A stretch of 64,000 nucleotides of DNA, taken from Fimenecus sp045631225 (GTDB lineage Bacteria > Bacillota > Clostridia > Oscillospirales > Acutalibacteraceae). A program made the translations under genes and the position numbers. The stretch is taken from assembly GCA_045631225.1 (NCBI GenBank), contig JAZQUG010000040.1, positions 62,001-126,000 on the forward strand, written 5' to 3'. Below are positions 1 to 8,092 of this stretch, piece after piece (the stretch's first letter is position 1; the number at the start of each line of letters is the position of its first letter). The notes beneath the pieces are model-generated. The model had not been told where the DNA came from. It did not search any database and saw only the letters and a program-made list of their open reading frames with translations.

Positions 1-1
1 A

Positions 2-169
2 TCTTATGAAAACGGAAATCTCACAGTGCTTTTGCAGGGTGAATGTTCAAAATGCCTTATTGTTGACCGTTGTCTTCGTTGGATTGAAAGCGAAGTTATG
101 CGTGATATGGGTGAGAGCGTAAATGTTATTGCACAGAAGAAAAAACCATTCTTCTGGGACAAGGATTAA
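2..169 (+). CDS. C-terminal end of an unidentified protein (partial)
   Basis: An open frame enters from the left edge and ends at TAA 167-169, leaving 55 codons. The tail contains two cysteines in a CSKC arrangement and finishes in a basic then aromatic stretch (KKKPFFWDKD). I do not recognise the family. The alpha-mannosidase gene starts nine bases downstream and its ribosome-binding site (AAGGTGAT) overlaps this stop, so the two are probably co-transcribed and this may be a glycan-use gene, but that is inference from position only. Confidence 0.6.
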   Translation, partial: SYENGNLTVLLQGECSKCLIVDRCLRWIESEVMRDMGESVNVIAQKKKPFFWDKD

Positions 170-178
170 GGTGATTTT

Positions 179-3112
179 ATGGCACATATTAAAGTTGTAA
201 GAAGAAGTATGCGTCCTGAGGAATGGACAGATTTACGCTTCGGTTGGCTTAAAAGATACATATATGAAGAGAAATATGAAATCGAAAATTTAAAGGTCCG
301 TGATGCCCGTCAGGTTGCTGAAATGCAGTACGAGTATTATCCTGAGGGCTGGAGAACCCTTAAAAAAGGTGATATGTACTTTACTCCTGACGGAACAGCA
401 TTTTTCGATGCAGAGGTTGAAATTCCACAGCATCTTCGTGATAAGGAGCTTTGGTTTTCACTTAAAACTGCTGCTGAAATTATCGTTAAGGTAAACGGTA
501 AGTATGTTGGTGGTGTTGACCCTAATCGTGACAGAATTCTTTTAAGTCCGTATATTGATTCTGATGTTCTTCATTTTGAGATGGAGGGCTATAACCGTTC
601 AAAACCTGATGACGAAAGAAACCCTGAATCACTTTCAGTCCGTGGTTGTCGTCAGATTTTTGAGGGTGCATATCTTGCAACAATCAACCATATAGTTCTT
701 GATTTGGTTTATGACCTTGAATTGCTTCTTGATATTGCGAAAAGTGAACTTTTCAATGAGGATTATCGCAATTTCCTGAATCGTGAAATTAACAATGCAC
801 TTAATCTCATTGATTTTGATGACCTGAAAACAGAGGATGTTGCACAAGCAAAGAAATATGTTGACGATGTGATTTTTGAAAATGACGATTACAAGGGTAA
901 TGGTGATGTGGCGCTTATTGCACATTCACACCTTGATATTGCATATTATTGGAGAAGAATTCACTCTGTACAGAAAAATCTTCGTACAATTCTTATTCAG
1001 TTGCGACTTATGGACAGATACCCTGACTTTAAATACACTCATACTCAGGCTTATACATACGAAATGCTTGAAAAGTATTATCCTGATGTGTTTGAGGAAT
1101 TAAAAGAGAAAATAGCAAGAGGTCAGTTTGAGCCTGTTGGTGCTATGTACGTTGAACCTGACTGCAATATTCCTTGTGCTGAAAGCCTTATTCGTCAGTT
1201 TATGTATGGTCAGCATTATTTCCGTGAAAAGTTCGGCAAAACAGTTAAAAACTGTTGGTTGCCTGATGTTTTCGGTAACAGCTGGATTTTACCGCAGATT
1301 CTTAAAAAGAGTGGCGTTGACTACTTTGTTTCAAACAAAATGTCAACATGGAACGATACAAACAGATTCCCTCATAACAACTTTATCTGGAAAGGTATTG
1401 ACGGTAGTGAGGTTTATGCTTGTGTACCGCCAACTCACTTTATAACATGGAATATGCCGTCACAGATTCAGGAAAATTGGGAGGCATATCAGGACAAAAA
1501 CCAAGGTGGACAGACTATGTCTATGTTTGGTTACGGTGACGGTGGTAGTGGCTGTACTGAAGAAATGATTGAGATTATGCACCGTTTCGATAAACTTTCA
1601 ATAATGCCGAAAACTGAACATATCAGCGGTCAGGAATTCCTTGAGAAAAATCTTAAAGATAATAAAAATCTTGCAAAATGGGATGGTGAGCTTTATCTTG
1701 AAATGCATCGTGGTACATTCACCACAAAGTCAAAGATGAAGAGATATAACCGTCAGCTTGAATATAAGCTTCGTGAGGCAGAAATTATTTCAACTCTCCG
1801 TCATCTTAAGGGTGCAGAATATCCTTATGATGAAATCCGTGATATTTATAAGAAACTCTTGATAAATCAGTTCCACGATATTCTTCCCGGTAGCCACATC
1901 ACACCTGTATATCGTGATGCAATGGCAGATTATGAAGAAATTGAACAGAGAGTCGATAAGATTATCGGTTCTGGTGAACAGTATTTCAACTCACTTAATT
2001 TCCCAAGAAAGCATCTGACTTTCATTGAAAATGAATCAGGTAACAGCACTCGTTACGGTAAAAAAGGTAATTGGGTTATTCCTAATCTTCCTCCACTTTC
2101 TTGTGGTGATATTGAGTATAAAGAATCAGATGAAGATTGGCTTACAATCGGTGAAAAGGTAGTAACTCCATTCTATGAAATCGAGTTTAACACAGATGGT
2201 AGTATTGAAAGTCTTTACGACAGAAAGCTTCAGCGTGAATGGGTAAATGGTGAATTCAATAAACTTAAACTCTATAAGGATAATCCTGGTGTTTATGATG
2301 CCTGGGATATTCTCCCTAACTATAAGGACAGAGAAGTTGAAGTAAATATCATTTCACCTCTCAAAACTATTGAAAAGAATTCAGAAGTTGTGTCTTTTGC
2401 ATGTACTCTTGCAACAGAAAAGAGCACTTGGAAACGGATTATCCGTGTGTTCCGTCAATCCCGTGGTATTGAAGTTGAAAATATCGTTGACTGGAATGAA
2501 AAGCACGTACTTGCAAAAGCACAGTTTGATTGCAATATCTTAACAAGAAAAGCAATCTGCGACACAAGTGCAGGTTTTGTTGAGCGTGAAACTCACAGAA
2601 ATACAACCTGGCAACAGGCTCGTTTTGAGGTTTGTCATCACAAGTGGATTGATATGGCAGAAACTGACGGTGGTATTGCACTTATTAACGATTCAAAATA
2701 TGGTGTAGGTCTTCTTGAAAACTCAATGAGTCTTTCACTTCTTCGTGCAACAATCCGTCCTGATGTTACAAGTGATTTGGGACATCACGAATTCAGTTAT
2801 ATGATTTATCCTCACGGTGACGATTTCGTGAAAGCAGAAATCAATAATATTGCTTTTGAATATAATGTTCCACTTGGTAAAGCAGACCTTACTTGTGAAA
2901 ATTCATTCGGTGAACTCTATATGCAGACAATGAAAATGAGTGAAAAAGGTCATATGATTGTTGTCAGACTATCAGAACAAAACGGTCGTCGAGGTAAAAT
3001 TCGTCTTGGTGGTAAGGTTAAACTTCTCAACTTTCTTGAAGATGTTATTGAAGAAACCAATATAATCGAATATAAACCGTTCGAAATTATTACAATAGGA
3101 ATTGATGCATAA
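179..3112 (+). CDS. Alpha-mannosidase, glycoside hydrolase family 38
   Basis: A 977-residue retaining alpha-mannosidase that would remove terminal alpha-mannose, for example from N-glycan or mannan fragments. The N-terminal 240 residues form an extra beta-sandwich-type region. The catalytic domain opens with the GH38 zinc-site motif AHSHLDIAYYW (His251, Asp253) and carries the nucleophile region WLPDVFGNS (Asp363). A middle three-helix region and a C-terminal beta domain complete the usual GH38 order and length. No signal peptide is visible, so it is probably cytoplasmic and acts on imported oligosaccharides. The start has AAGGTGAT at a good distance. The stop overlaps the next gene by one base (TAATG), indicating translational coupling to the phosphodiesterase. 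Confidence 0.93.
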   Translation: MAHIKVVRRSMRPEEWTDLRFGWLKRYIYEEKYEIENLKVRDARQVAEMQYEYYPEGWRTLKKGDMYFTPDGTAFFDAEVEIPQHLRDKELWFSLKTAAEIIVKVNGKYVGGVDPNRDRILLSPYIDSDVLHFEMEGYNRSKPDDERNPESLSVRGCRQIFEGAYLATINHIVLDLVYDLELLLDIAKSELFNEDYRNFLNREINNALNLIDFDDLKTEDVAQAKKYVDDVIFENDDYKGNGDVALIAHSHLDIAYYWRRIHSVQKNLRTILIQLRLMDRYPDFKYTHTQAYTYEMLEKYYPDVFEELKEKIARGQFEPVGAMYVEPDCNIPCAESLIRQFMYGQHYFREKFGKTVKNCWLPDVFGNSWILPQILKKSGVDYFVSNKMSTWNDTNRFPHNNFIWKGIDGSEVYACVPPTHFITWNMPSQIQENWEAYQDKNQGGQTMSMFGYGDGGSGCTEEMIEIMHRFDKLSIMPKTEHISGQEFLEKNLKDNKNLAKWDGELYLEMHRGTFTTKSKMKRYNRQLEYKLREAEIISTLRHLKGAEYPYDEIRDIYKKLLINQFHDILPGSHITPVYRDAMADYEEIEQRVDKIIGSGEQYFNSLNFPRKHLTFIENESGNSTRYGKKGNWVIPNLPPLSCGDIEYKESDEDWLTIGEKVVTPFYEIEFNTDGSIESLYDRKLQREWVNGEFNKLKLYKDNPGVYDAWDILPNYKDREVEVNIISPLKTIEKNSEVVSFACTLATEKSTWKRIIRVFRQSRGIEVENIVDWNEKHVLAKAQFDCNILTRKAICDTSAGFVERETHRNTTWQQARFEVCHHKWIDMAETDGGIALINDSKYGVGLLENSMSLSLLRATIRPDVTSDLGHHEFSYMIYPHGDDFVKAEINNIAFEYNVPLGKADLTCENSFGELYMQTMKMSEKGHMIVVRLSEQNGRRGKIRLGGKVKLLNFLEDVIEETNIIEYKPFEIITIGIDA

Positions 3113-3942
3113 TGAAAAAGAAAAAACCGTTAATATCTATACTTTGTGTATTGGTTTTTGTCGCTTTGATTGTGGTGGGACTTTTGATAAAAGCAGGTAA
3201 TCCACCGGAAGTAATATCACTTTCAGAAAGAGGCTTGTCAACTGACGGAGTAAATTTAGTTGCTCATCGTGGTTTTTCAGCAGTTGCACCTGAAAATACT
3301 GCTGCAGCCTTTTGTGAAGCAGGAAAATCAAAGTTTTTTGCAGCAGAATGTGATATTCAGTTATTAAAGGATAATATCTGGGTTGTAAATCACAACAGAG
3401 ATATTAAAAAGATGACAAACGGCAAAGGCAGTATCTGGGATATGACCTATGATGAGATTTCAAAGTATAATATTGATAACGGAAATTTCTGTGAAAAATA
3501 TCCTAATCAGAAGCTTATTACTCTTGACGAGTACCTTGCGATTTGTGATGAGTATAAAATCGTTCCACAGATTGAAGTTAAAGAGGGTAACTATAACTGT
3601 CTTGGCAATATTCTTGCTGCTCTTGATAAATATGAGGATATGCGTGAGACTGCAATCATCATTTCCTTTGATGGGATAATCCTTGAAAAAATCCGTAATC
3701 TTGATAAGGAAATTGAATTGTGGTACTTGACTCACGAAATTGCAGAGGAGCAGATAAAGCTTGCAGTTATGAATAATTATGCAATCGGATTTAACTGTAG
3801 GAAATATGATAAGGAAATGATAAAAAAAGCACAGGATGAAAACATTAAACTTGCATCATGGACAGTTGATGATTTAAAGATTTATGAGGAGCTTTATAGC
3901 CTTGGTATAAGAAACTTTACTACAAATAGACTTACAAAGTAA
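3112..3942 (+). CDS. Membrane-anchored glycerophosphodiester phosphodiesterase
   Basis: A 276-residue GDPD-family phosphodiesterase that would hydrolyse glycerophosphodiesters to an alcohol and glycerol 3-phosphate. An N-terminal lysine patch and one hydrophobic helix (about residues 6-27) anchor it with the catalytic domain outside. Family motifs are present: AHRGF with PENT, an acidic pair in AECDIQ, and the second histidine in VNHNRD. It is coupled to the mannosidase by a one-base overlap and is the last gene before a strong terminator. Its link to mannoside use is unclear; a role in teichoic acid or phospholipid headgroup recovery is equally likely. Confidence 0.88.
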   Translation: MKKKKPLISILCVLVFVALIVVGLLIKAGNPPEVISLSERGLSTDGVNLVAHRGFSAVAPENTAAAFCEAGKSKFFAAECDIQLLKDNIWVVNHNRDIKKMTNGKGSIWDMTYDEISKYNIDNGNFCEKYPNQKLITLDEYLAICDEYKIVPQIEVKEGNYNCLGNILAALDKYEDMRETAIIISFDGIILEKIRNLDKEIELWYLTHEIAEEQIKLAVMNNYAIGFNCRKYDKEMIKKAQDENIKLASWTVDDLKIYEELYSLGIRNFTTNRLTK

Positions 3943-3943
3943 C

Positions 3944-3980
3944 AAAAAAGAGAAGTCACTTTTGTGGCTTCTCTTTTTTT
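3944..3980. terminator. Bidirectional intrinsic terminator
   Basis: An inverted repeat (AAAAGAGAAG.CAC with GTGGCTTCTCTTTT) has A-rich and T-rich flanks on both sides. It lies between the convergent phosphodiesterase gene and the leftward ECF-type gene and would end transcripts from both. Confidence 0.85.
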
Positions 3981-3983
3981 TAT

Positions 3984-4559
3984 TTATTTTGCAGTTTTGG
4001 TTTTCTGTTTTCCACTATGAAAGTGAACAAGATGTGTTTTGCCTAATATAAGCATCACTGCGGGAATCAGCACAAGCTGTAATATAATTCCCGGAACAGC
4101 TTTAAGAAATGAGCTGCTGATGAAAGCTGTCATAGTAAATCCGTTGTCACCAAGACCTAAAAGGAAACACTGAACTATTCCCCACACAACTCTGCCGCTT
4201 ACCATAGAAATCAGCATACATCGATAAAGAGCTTTGATGCATTTCCATTTTGCATTTTTAAAAAGGTAACCTATAACAAAACCATATGTTGCAAGTTCGA
4301 ATGCCATACCTATTGCAGAGGGAAACATTACAGGCATTCCGAATAGTGATGAACGGAGAATTGGAGTAATTGCACCAATTATAAGTCCGTATTGAGGACC
4401 ACAGATAAGTCCGCAGAGCATTACAGGAATGTGCATGGGTAAAAGCATATTGCCTATTTCTTTAATCTGTCCTGTTAAAAAGGGAAGTACAATTCCCAAA
4501 GCAAGAAACATAGCAGACAAGACCAGATTCAATAAATTTTTGTTTTTTACTTCACTCAT
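3984..4559 (-). CDS. ECF transporter S component (substrate unknown)
   Basis: A 191-residue polytopic membrane protein with about five to six hydrophobic helices and the motif LLPMHIPVMLCG near residue 40, typical of substrate-binding S components of energy-coupling-factor transporters. These bind a vitamin or similar micronutrient and share EcfA/EcfT modules encoded elsewhere; none is in this window. The substrate cannot be deduced. It is the last gene of a leftward operon and its start overlaps the reductase stop by four bases (ATGA), so it is translated with that gene. Confidence 0.8.
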   Translation of the reverse strand: MSEVKNKNLLNLVLSAMFLALGIVLPFLTGQIKEIGNMLLPMHIPVMLCGLICGPQYGLIIGAITPILRSSLFGMPVMFPSAIGMAFELATYGFVIGYLFKNAKWKCIKALYRCMLISMVSGRVVWGIVQCFLLGLGDNGFTMTAFISSSFLKAVPGIILQLVLIPAVMLILGKTHLVHFHSGKQKTKTAK

Positions 4560-5674
4560 TTTCCGAATTCCTTTGCCACATCTTTAAGTAATTTTCTGAT
4601 TTCAAGATGTTGTGGACAAGCTTTTTCACAAAGTCCACATTCAATGCAGTCAGATGCTTTGCCTTTTCCTGCAGTATGAATTTCTTTGTAATAGAATTTT
4701 GCATTCCAATCCTTAAATTGTTTTCTGTCATTCATACAAGCAAAAATTTCAGGAATAGGAATGTTTTTAGGACAACCGTCAACACAGTAACGACAAGCAG
4801 TGCAAGGGATTAAGTGTTGTGCGTTCATAATCTGACAAACCTTATTAACTGCCTCATATTCTTTTTCATTGAATGGCACAAAATCCTTCATAAAACTGAT
4901 GTTATTATTCATCTGGTCCATATCACTCATACCTGAAAGTACCATAAAGATACCATCAAAACTTGCTGTGAAACGGATTGCATAACTTGCAGGAGAACCA
5001 CCATTAAGGTCATCGAGGACCTTTTTAGCCTCGTCAGGGAGTTTTACAAGACTACCACCCTTAACAGGCTCCATAACGATAATAGGTTTATCGTGCTTGC
5101 GACATACTTCATAACATTTTCTACCCTCAACTGACTCGTCATTATAGTCCAGATAGTTAAACTGAATCTGTACAAATTCTACTTCAGGATATTCTGTAAG
5201 GATTTTATCAAGAACCTCTGCCTTATCGTGGAATGAAAGTCCTACATGACGGATTTTACCCTCTTTTTTAAGTTCAAATGCAGTTTCATATGCTCGGCAT
5301 TCCTTGTATTTTTCAAAGTTTGTTGCATTCTGTGCGTGCATTAAGTAAAAGTCAAAATACTCAACACCACAATTCTTCAACTGCTTTTCAAAAAGAGGTC
5401 TTATCTGACTTTCTTTCTTGAAAAAGCCTTCTGATAATTTATCAGCAAGGATATAACTTTCTCTTGGATGACGGGAGGTAAGGCACTTTTTAAGCGTAGC
5501 CTCGTTTCTCATTTCCATATATCCGTGTGCAGTATCAAAATAATTGAAACCTGCTTCTAAAAATGTGTCAACCATCTTTTTTGACTGTTCAATGTCAATA
5601 AGCGGACCTTTACGTGGAAGTCGCATACAGCCAAAACCAAAATTCTTTTTTACTTCAGGAAAATAGTTATTCAT
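4556..5674 (-). CDS. Aldo/keto reductase with C-terminal 2x[4Fe-4S] ferredoxin domain
   Basis: A 372-residue fusion. The N-terminal TIM barrel carries aldo/keto reductase features (FDTAHGY, a Lys in LADKL, and YFDFYLMH with the active-site His). The last 90 residues carry two ferredoxin-type clusters, CTACRYCVDGCP and CIECGLCEKACP. Such fusions are common in strict anaerobes and probably exchange electrons between a carbonyl substrate and ferredoxin; the substrate is unknown. The start has an AAGGAG site. It lies between a methyltransferase and an ECF S component in a tightly packed operon headed by a GH2 enzyme. Confidence 0.9.
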   Translation of the reverse strand: MNNYFPEVKKNFGFGCMRLPRKGPLIDIEQSKKMVDTFLEAGFNYFDTAHGYMEMRNEATLKKCLTSRHPRESYILADKLSEGFFKKESQIRPLFEKQLKNCGVEYFDFYLMHAQNATNFEKYKECRAYETAFELKKEGKIRHVGLSFHDKAEVLDKILTEYPEVEFVQIQFNYLDYNDESVEGRKCYEVCRKHDKPIIVMEPVKGGSLVKLPDEAKKVLDDLNGGSPASYAIRFTASFDGIFMVLSGMSDMDQMNNNISFMKDFVPFNEKEYEAVNKVCQIMNAQHLIPCTACRYCVDGCPKNIPIPEIFACMNDRKQFKDWNAKFYYKEIHTAGKGKASDCIECGLCEKACPQHLEIRKLLKDVAKEFGK

Positions 5675-5683
5675 AATAACTCC

Positions 5684-6262
5684 TTATTTTTTAGTACCAG
5701 AAACCTGATACATTTTATCGTTTGAAATTTTAATATCCACATTGAAATACGTACTTAAAAGCTCTGCAAGTTCATCACATTCAGGAAGAATGTTTGAAAC
5801 TTTACCTGCTGATTTCATATGAATTTCATCAAGCTCTTTTTTACTCATTCCGTGTGCGATACTTATTCTGCCATTGTCTTTAACTGCTTTTGAAAGATTT
5901 TCAATAATCTTTTCAGTGTTAGGAAAATGAGGAAATGCATTGTAAATCATAATTGCATCAAATTGATGTTGGAATGTTATATTTTCAGCATCACCACAAA
6001 TTACATTTGCTTGTGGAAATTTAGATTTTGCAATCTTCACCATTTCAGAGGATAAGTCAACTGCAGTAATACTTTTAACATCTCTTTGGATATAATAGGG
6101 GAATAATACACCTGTACCACAACCCACATCAAGCATATCAATGTTTTCACAGATGTTTGCATTATCCAAAATTGTGTTAATAATTTCAATGTCTGCAATC
6201 GGTTCATTGTCCCAACGAGGTGCAAAATCATTGAAAAAATCTCTGATTGTATCTTTATTCAT
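5684..6262 (-). CDS. Class I SAM-dependent methyltransferase
   Basis: A 192-residue protein with the SAM-binding motif I MLDVGCGTGVLFPYY, an acidic motif II (ITAVDLS) and motif III ICGDAENI. The acceptor cannot be predicted; small-molecule or tRNA methylation are both possible. Its start codon overlaps the GH2 stop by one base (TAATG) and it is followed nine bases later by the reductase gene, so it is the second gene of the leftward operon. Confidence 0.85.
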   Translation of the reverse strand: MNKDTIRDFFNDFAPRWDNEPIADIEIINTILDNANICENIDMLDVGCGTGVLFPYYIQRDVKSITAVDLSSEMVKIAKSKFPQANVICGDAENITFQHQFDAIMIYNAFPHFPNTEKIIENLSKAVKDNGRISIAHGMSKKELDEIHMKSAGKVSNILPECDELAELLSTYFNVDIKISNDKMYQVSGTKK

Positions 6263-8010
6263 TATTCTTTCTCAATAGCAGCAAGTTTTGTGTTTACTGC
6301 AATAATTCTGTTGTAGATTTTGTCGTCGAATTTCTTTGCTCTGTCATATGTATAAAGACCATTCTGTTCCTGTTCAATATCATAAAGCTGAGTATAACAG
6401 AAACCAAACATCTTGTAATTTTCAACAATTACATCAGTAAGGCCTACATATCGGTCAGCAAATTCATCGGGAGTCTTAACATCCTCACCATATCCCCATG
6501 ATTTGATTGATTCGTCACTTACCCATTTAATTCCGCCATATTCACTGATGAAAACAGGCTCACCACGATAAGTCTGACGACCGGGATTATCAACTAAAAC
6601 GTGTTCATAAAGGTAGTTTTCTGTCATAAAACGGTCATAGTTATTCTTGAAGAATTCTACATCATAGCTATAATCGTGCAAGTCATAAATATCAGTTTTA
6701 ACATGGAAGTTACCACTTGTGTCAATACAAGGACGAGTGCTGTCAACAGCCTTTGTAAAGTCATAAACAGTTGCTAACAATGAGTCATACTGCTTTCTCT
6801 TTTTGTAGTCCCATGTTTCGTTGAATGGGCACCAACCGATAAGGGCAGGGTGGTTAAAGTCACGTTCAATGGCTTCTTTCCATTCGTTGAGGAACACATC
6901 AACGCTTTTTGGATTTGAGTAATCAAGTCCCCAGTTAGCGTATTCACCCCAAACAAGGTAACCTAATTGGTCAGCATAATAAAGGAATTTAGGGTCAAAG
7001 ACCTTCTGATGAAGTCTTGCACCATTAAAGCCCAAATCCATTGAAAGAGTGATATCTTTAATTAAATCTTCGTCACTTGGAGCTGTATAAATACCTTTTT
7101 TGTAAAATCCCTGGTCAAGGACAAGGCGTTGGAAAACACTCTTTTCATTGATTAAGAACTTATATCCGTCAAGTCGAACATTACGAAGACCAAAATAAGA
7201 TTTAACCTCATCTTCACCAAAAGTGATATTAAGGTCATAAAGTCGGCCATTACCCACTTCCCAAAGGTGAGTCTCATCTAATTTAATCTGTAAAATTTCG
7301 TTACCACAAGCATTTTCGATTACAGTCTTACCAACACTCTTGCCATCATAAAATGCTTCACAACAAAGATTTTCTTTACCTTTAAGGTCAAAATTGATTG
7401 TTACAAGACCATTTTTATGGTCAGGATAAATTTTAAAGTTCTTTATATAGTTTTCAGGGACATATTCAAGATAAACTGACTGCCATATACCCGTTGTACG
7501 AGTGTAGTCACAAGCGTGGCTCTTTTTCCATTCACTCTGTTTACCACGGATAACGAATGGATTTTTAACATCGTCTTCACAAAGTACAAAAATCTCATTT
7601 TCACCATTAACTGTGAGTTCAGTAATGTCAAATCTGAAAGATGTGTAGCCACCTTTGTGTCTGCCTGCACATTTACCGTTTACAAGTACAGTTGTCAGGT
7701 GGTCAGCAGCACCAAAACAGAGAAAAATTCTATTACTATCTTTTTCGATATTAACAGTTTTCTTATACCATACCATATTGATGAAATCCTTGTACTGAAT
7801 TCCTGAAAGCTCACTTTCAACACAGAATGGTACATTGATTTTGTGTGTGAATTGGTTTTTGTTTCTGATTTCAACTGCACGTTTTTCGTCAGTTGAAAAT
7901 TTAAACCCTATTTTTGCTTTTTGAAAGCCAAAATCCCATTGTCCGTCAAGGTTTTGAATGTCATTTCTTGCGAACTGAGGATTTGAATGTTTTGCCATTT
8001 TGATATTCAT
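6262..8010 (-). CDS. Glycoside hydrolase family 2 (beta-galactosidase/glucuronidase-like)
   Basis: A 582-residue GH2 enzyme with a sugar-binding jelly roll (about residues 20-160), an immunoglobulin-like domain (about 170-260) and a TIM barrel. The acid/base glutamate lies in WCPFNETWDY (about residue 398) and the nucleophile in VFISEYGGIKW (about residue 490). An open frame extends to 8070, but the start at 8010 (MNIKMAK) is preceded by AAGGTGAT and is chosen here. No signal peptide follows it, so the enzyme is probably cytoplasmic. The exact beta-glycoside (galactoside, glucuronide or mannoside) cannot be settled. It heads the operon with the methyltransferase, reductase and ECF genes. Confidence 0.9.
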   Translation of the reverse strand: MNIKMAKHSNPQFARNDIQNLDGQWDFGFQKAKIGFKFSTDEKRAVEIRNKNQFTHKINVPFCVESELSGIQYKDFINMVWYKKTVNIEKDSNRIFLCFGAADHLTTVLVNGKCAGRHKGGYTSFRFDITELTVNGENEIFVLCEDDVKNPFVIRGKQSEWKKSHACDYTRTTGIWQSVYLEYVPENYIKNFKIYPDHKNGLVTINFDLKGKENLCCEAFYDGKSVGKTVIENACGNEILQIKLDETHLWEVGNGRLYDLNITFGEDEVKSYFGLRNVRLDGYKFLINEKSVFQRLVLDQGFYKKGIYTAPSDEDLIKDITLSMDLGFNGARLHQKVFDPKFLYYADQLGYLVWGEYANWGLDYSNPKSVDVFLNEWKEAIERDFNHPALIGWCPFNETWDYKKRKQYDSLLATVYDFTKAVDSTRPCIDTSGNFHVKTDIYDLHDYSYDVEFFKNNYDRFMTENYLYEHVLVDNPGRQTYRGEPVFISEYGGIKWVSDESIKSWGYGEDVKTPDEFADRYVGLTDVIVENYKMFGFCYTQLYDIEQEQNGLYTYDRAKKFDDKIYNRIIAVNTKLAAIEKE

Positions 8011-8055
8011 AAAAATCACCTTGTTGATAATAGCATATTTTAAAATAAAAGTAAA

Positions 8056-8082
8056 GAAAAGGCCCGACAAAACTGCCGGGCA
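8056..8082 (-). terminator. Intrinsic terminator of the GH3 gene
   Basis: Read leftward, GCCCGGC-AGTTTT-GTCGGGC is followed by CTTTTCTTTAC. It separates the GH3 gene from the GH2 operon. Confidence 0.8.
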
Positions 8083-8092
8083 TCAGTTTTAT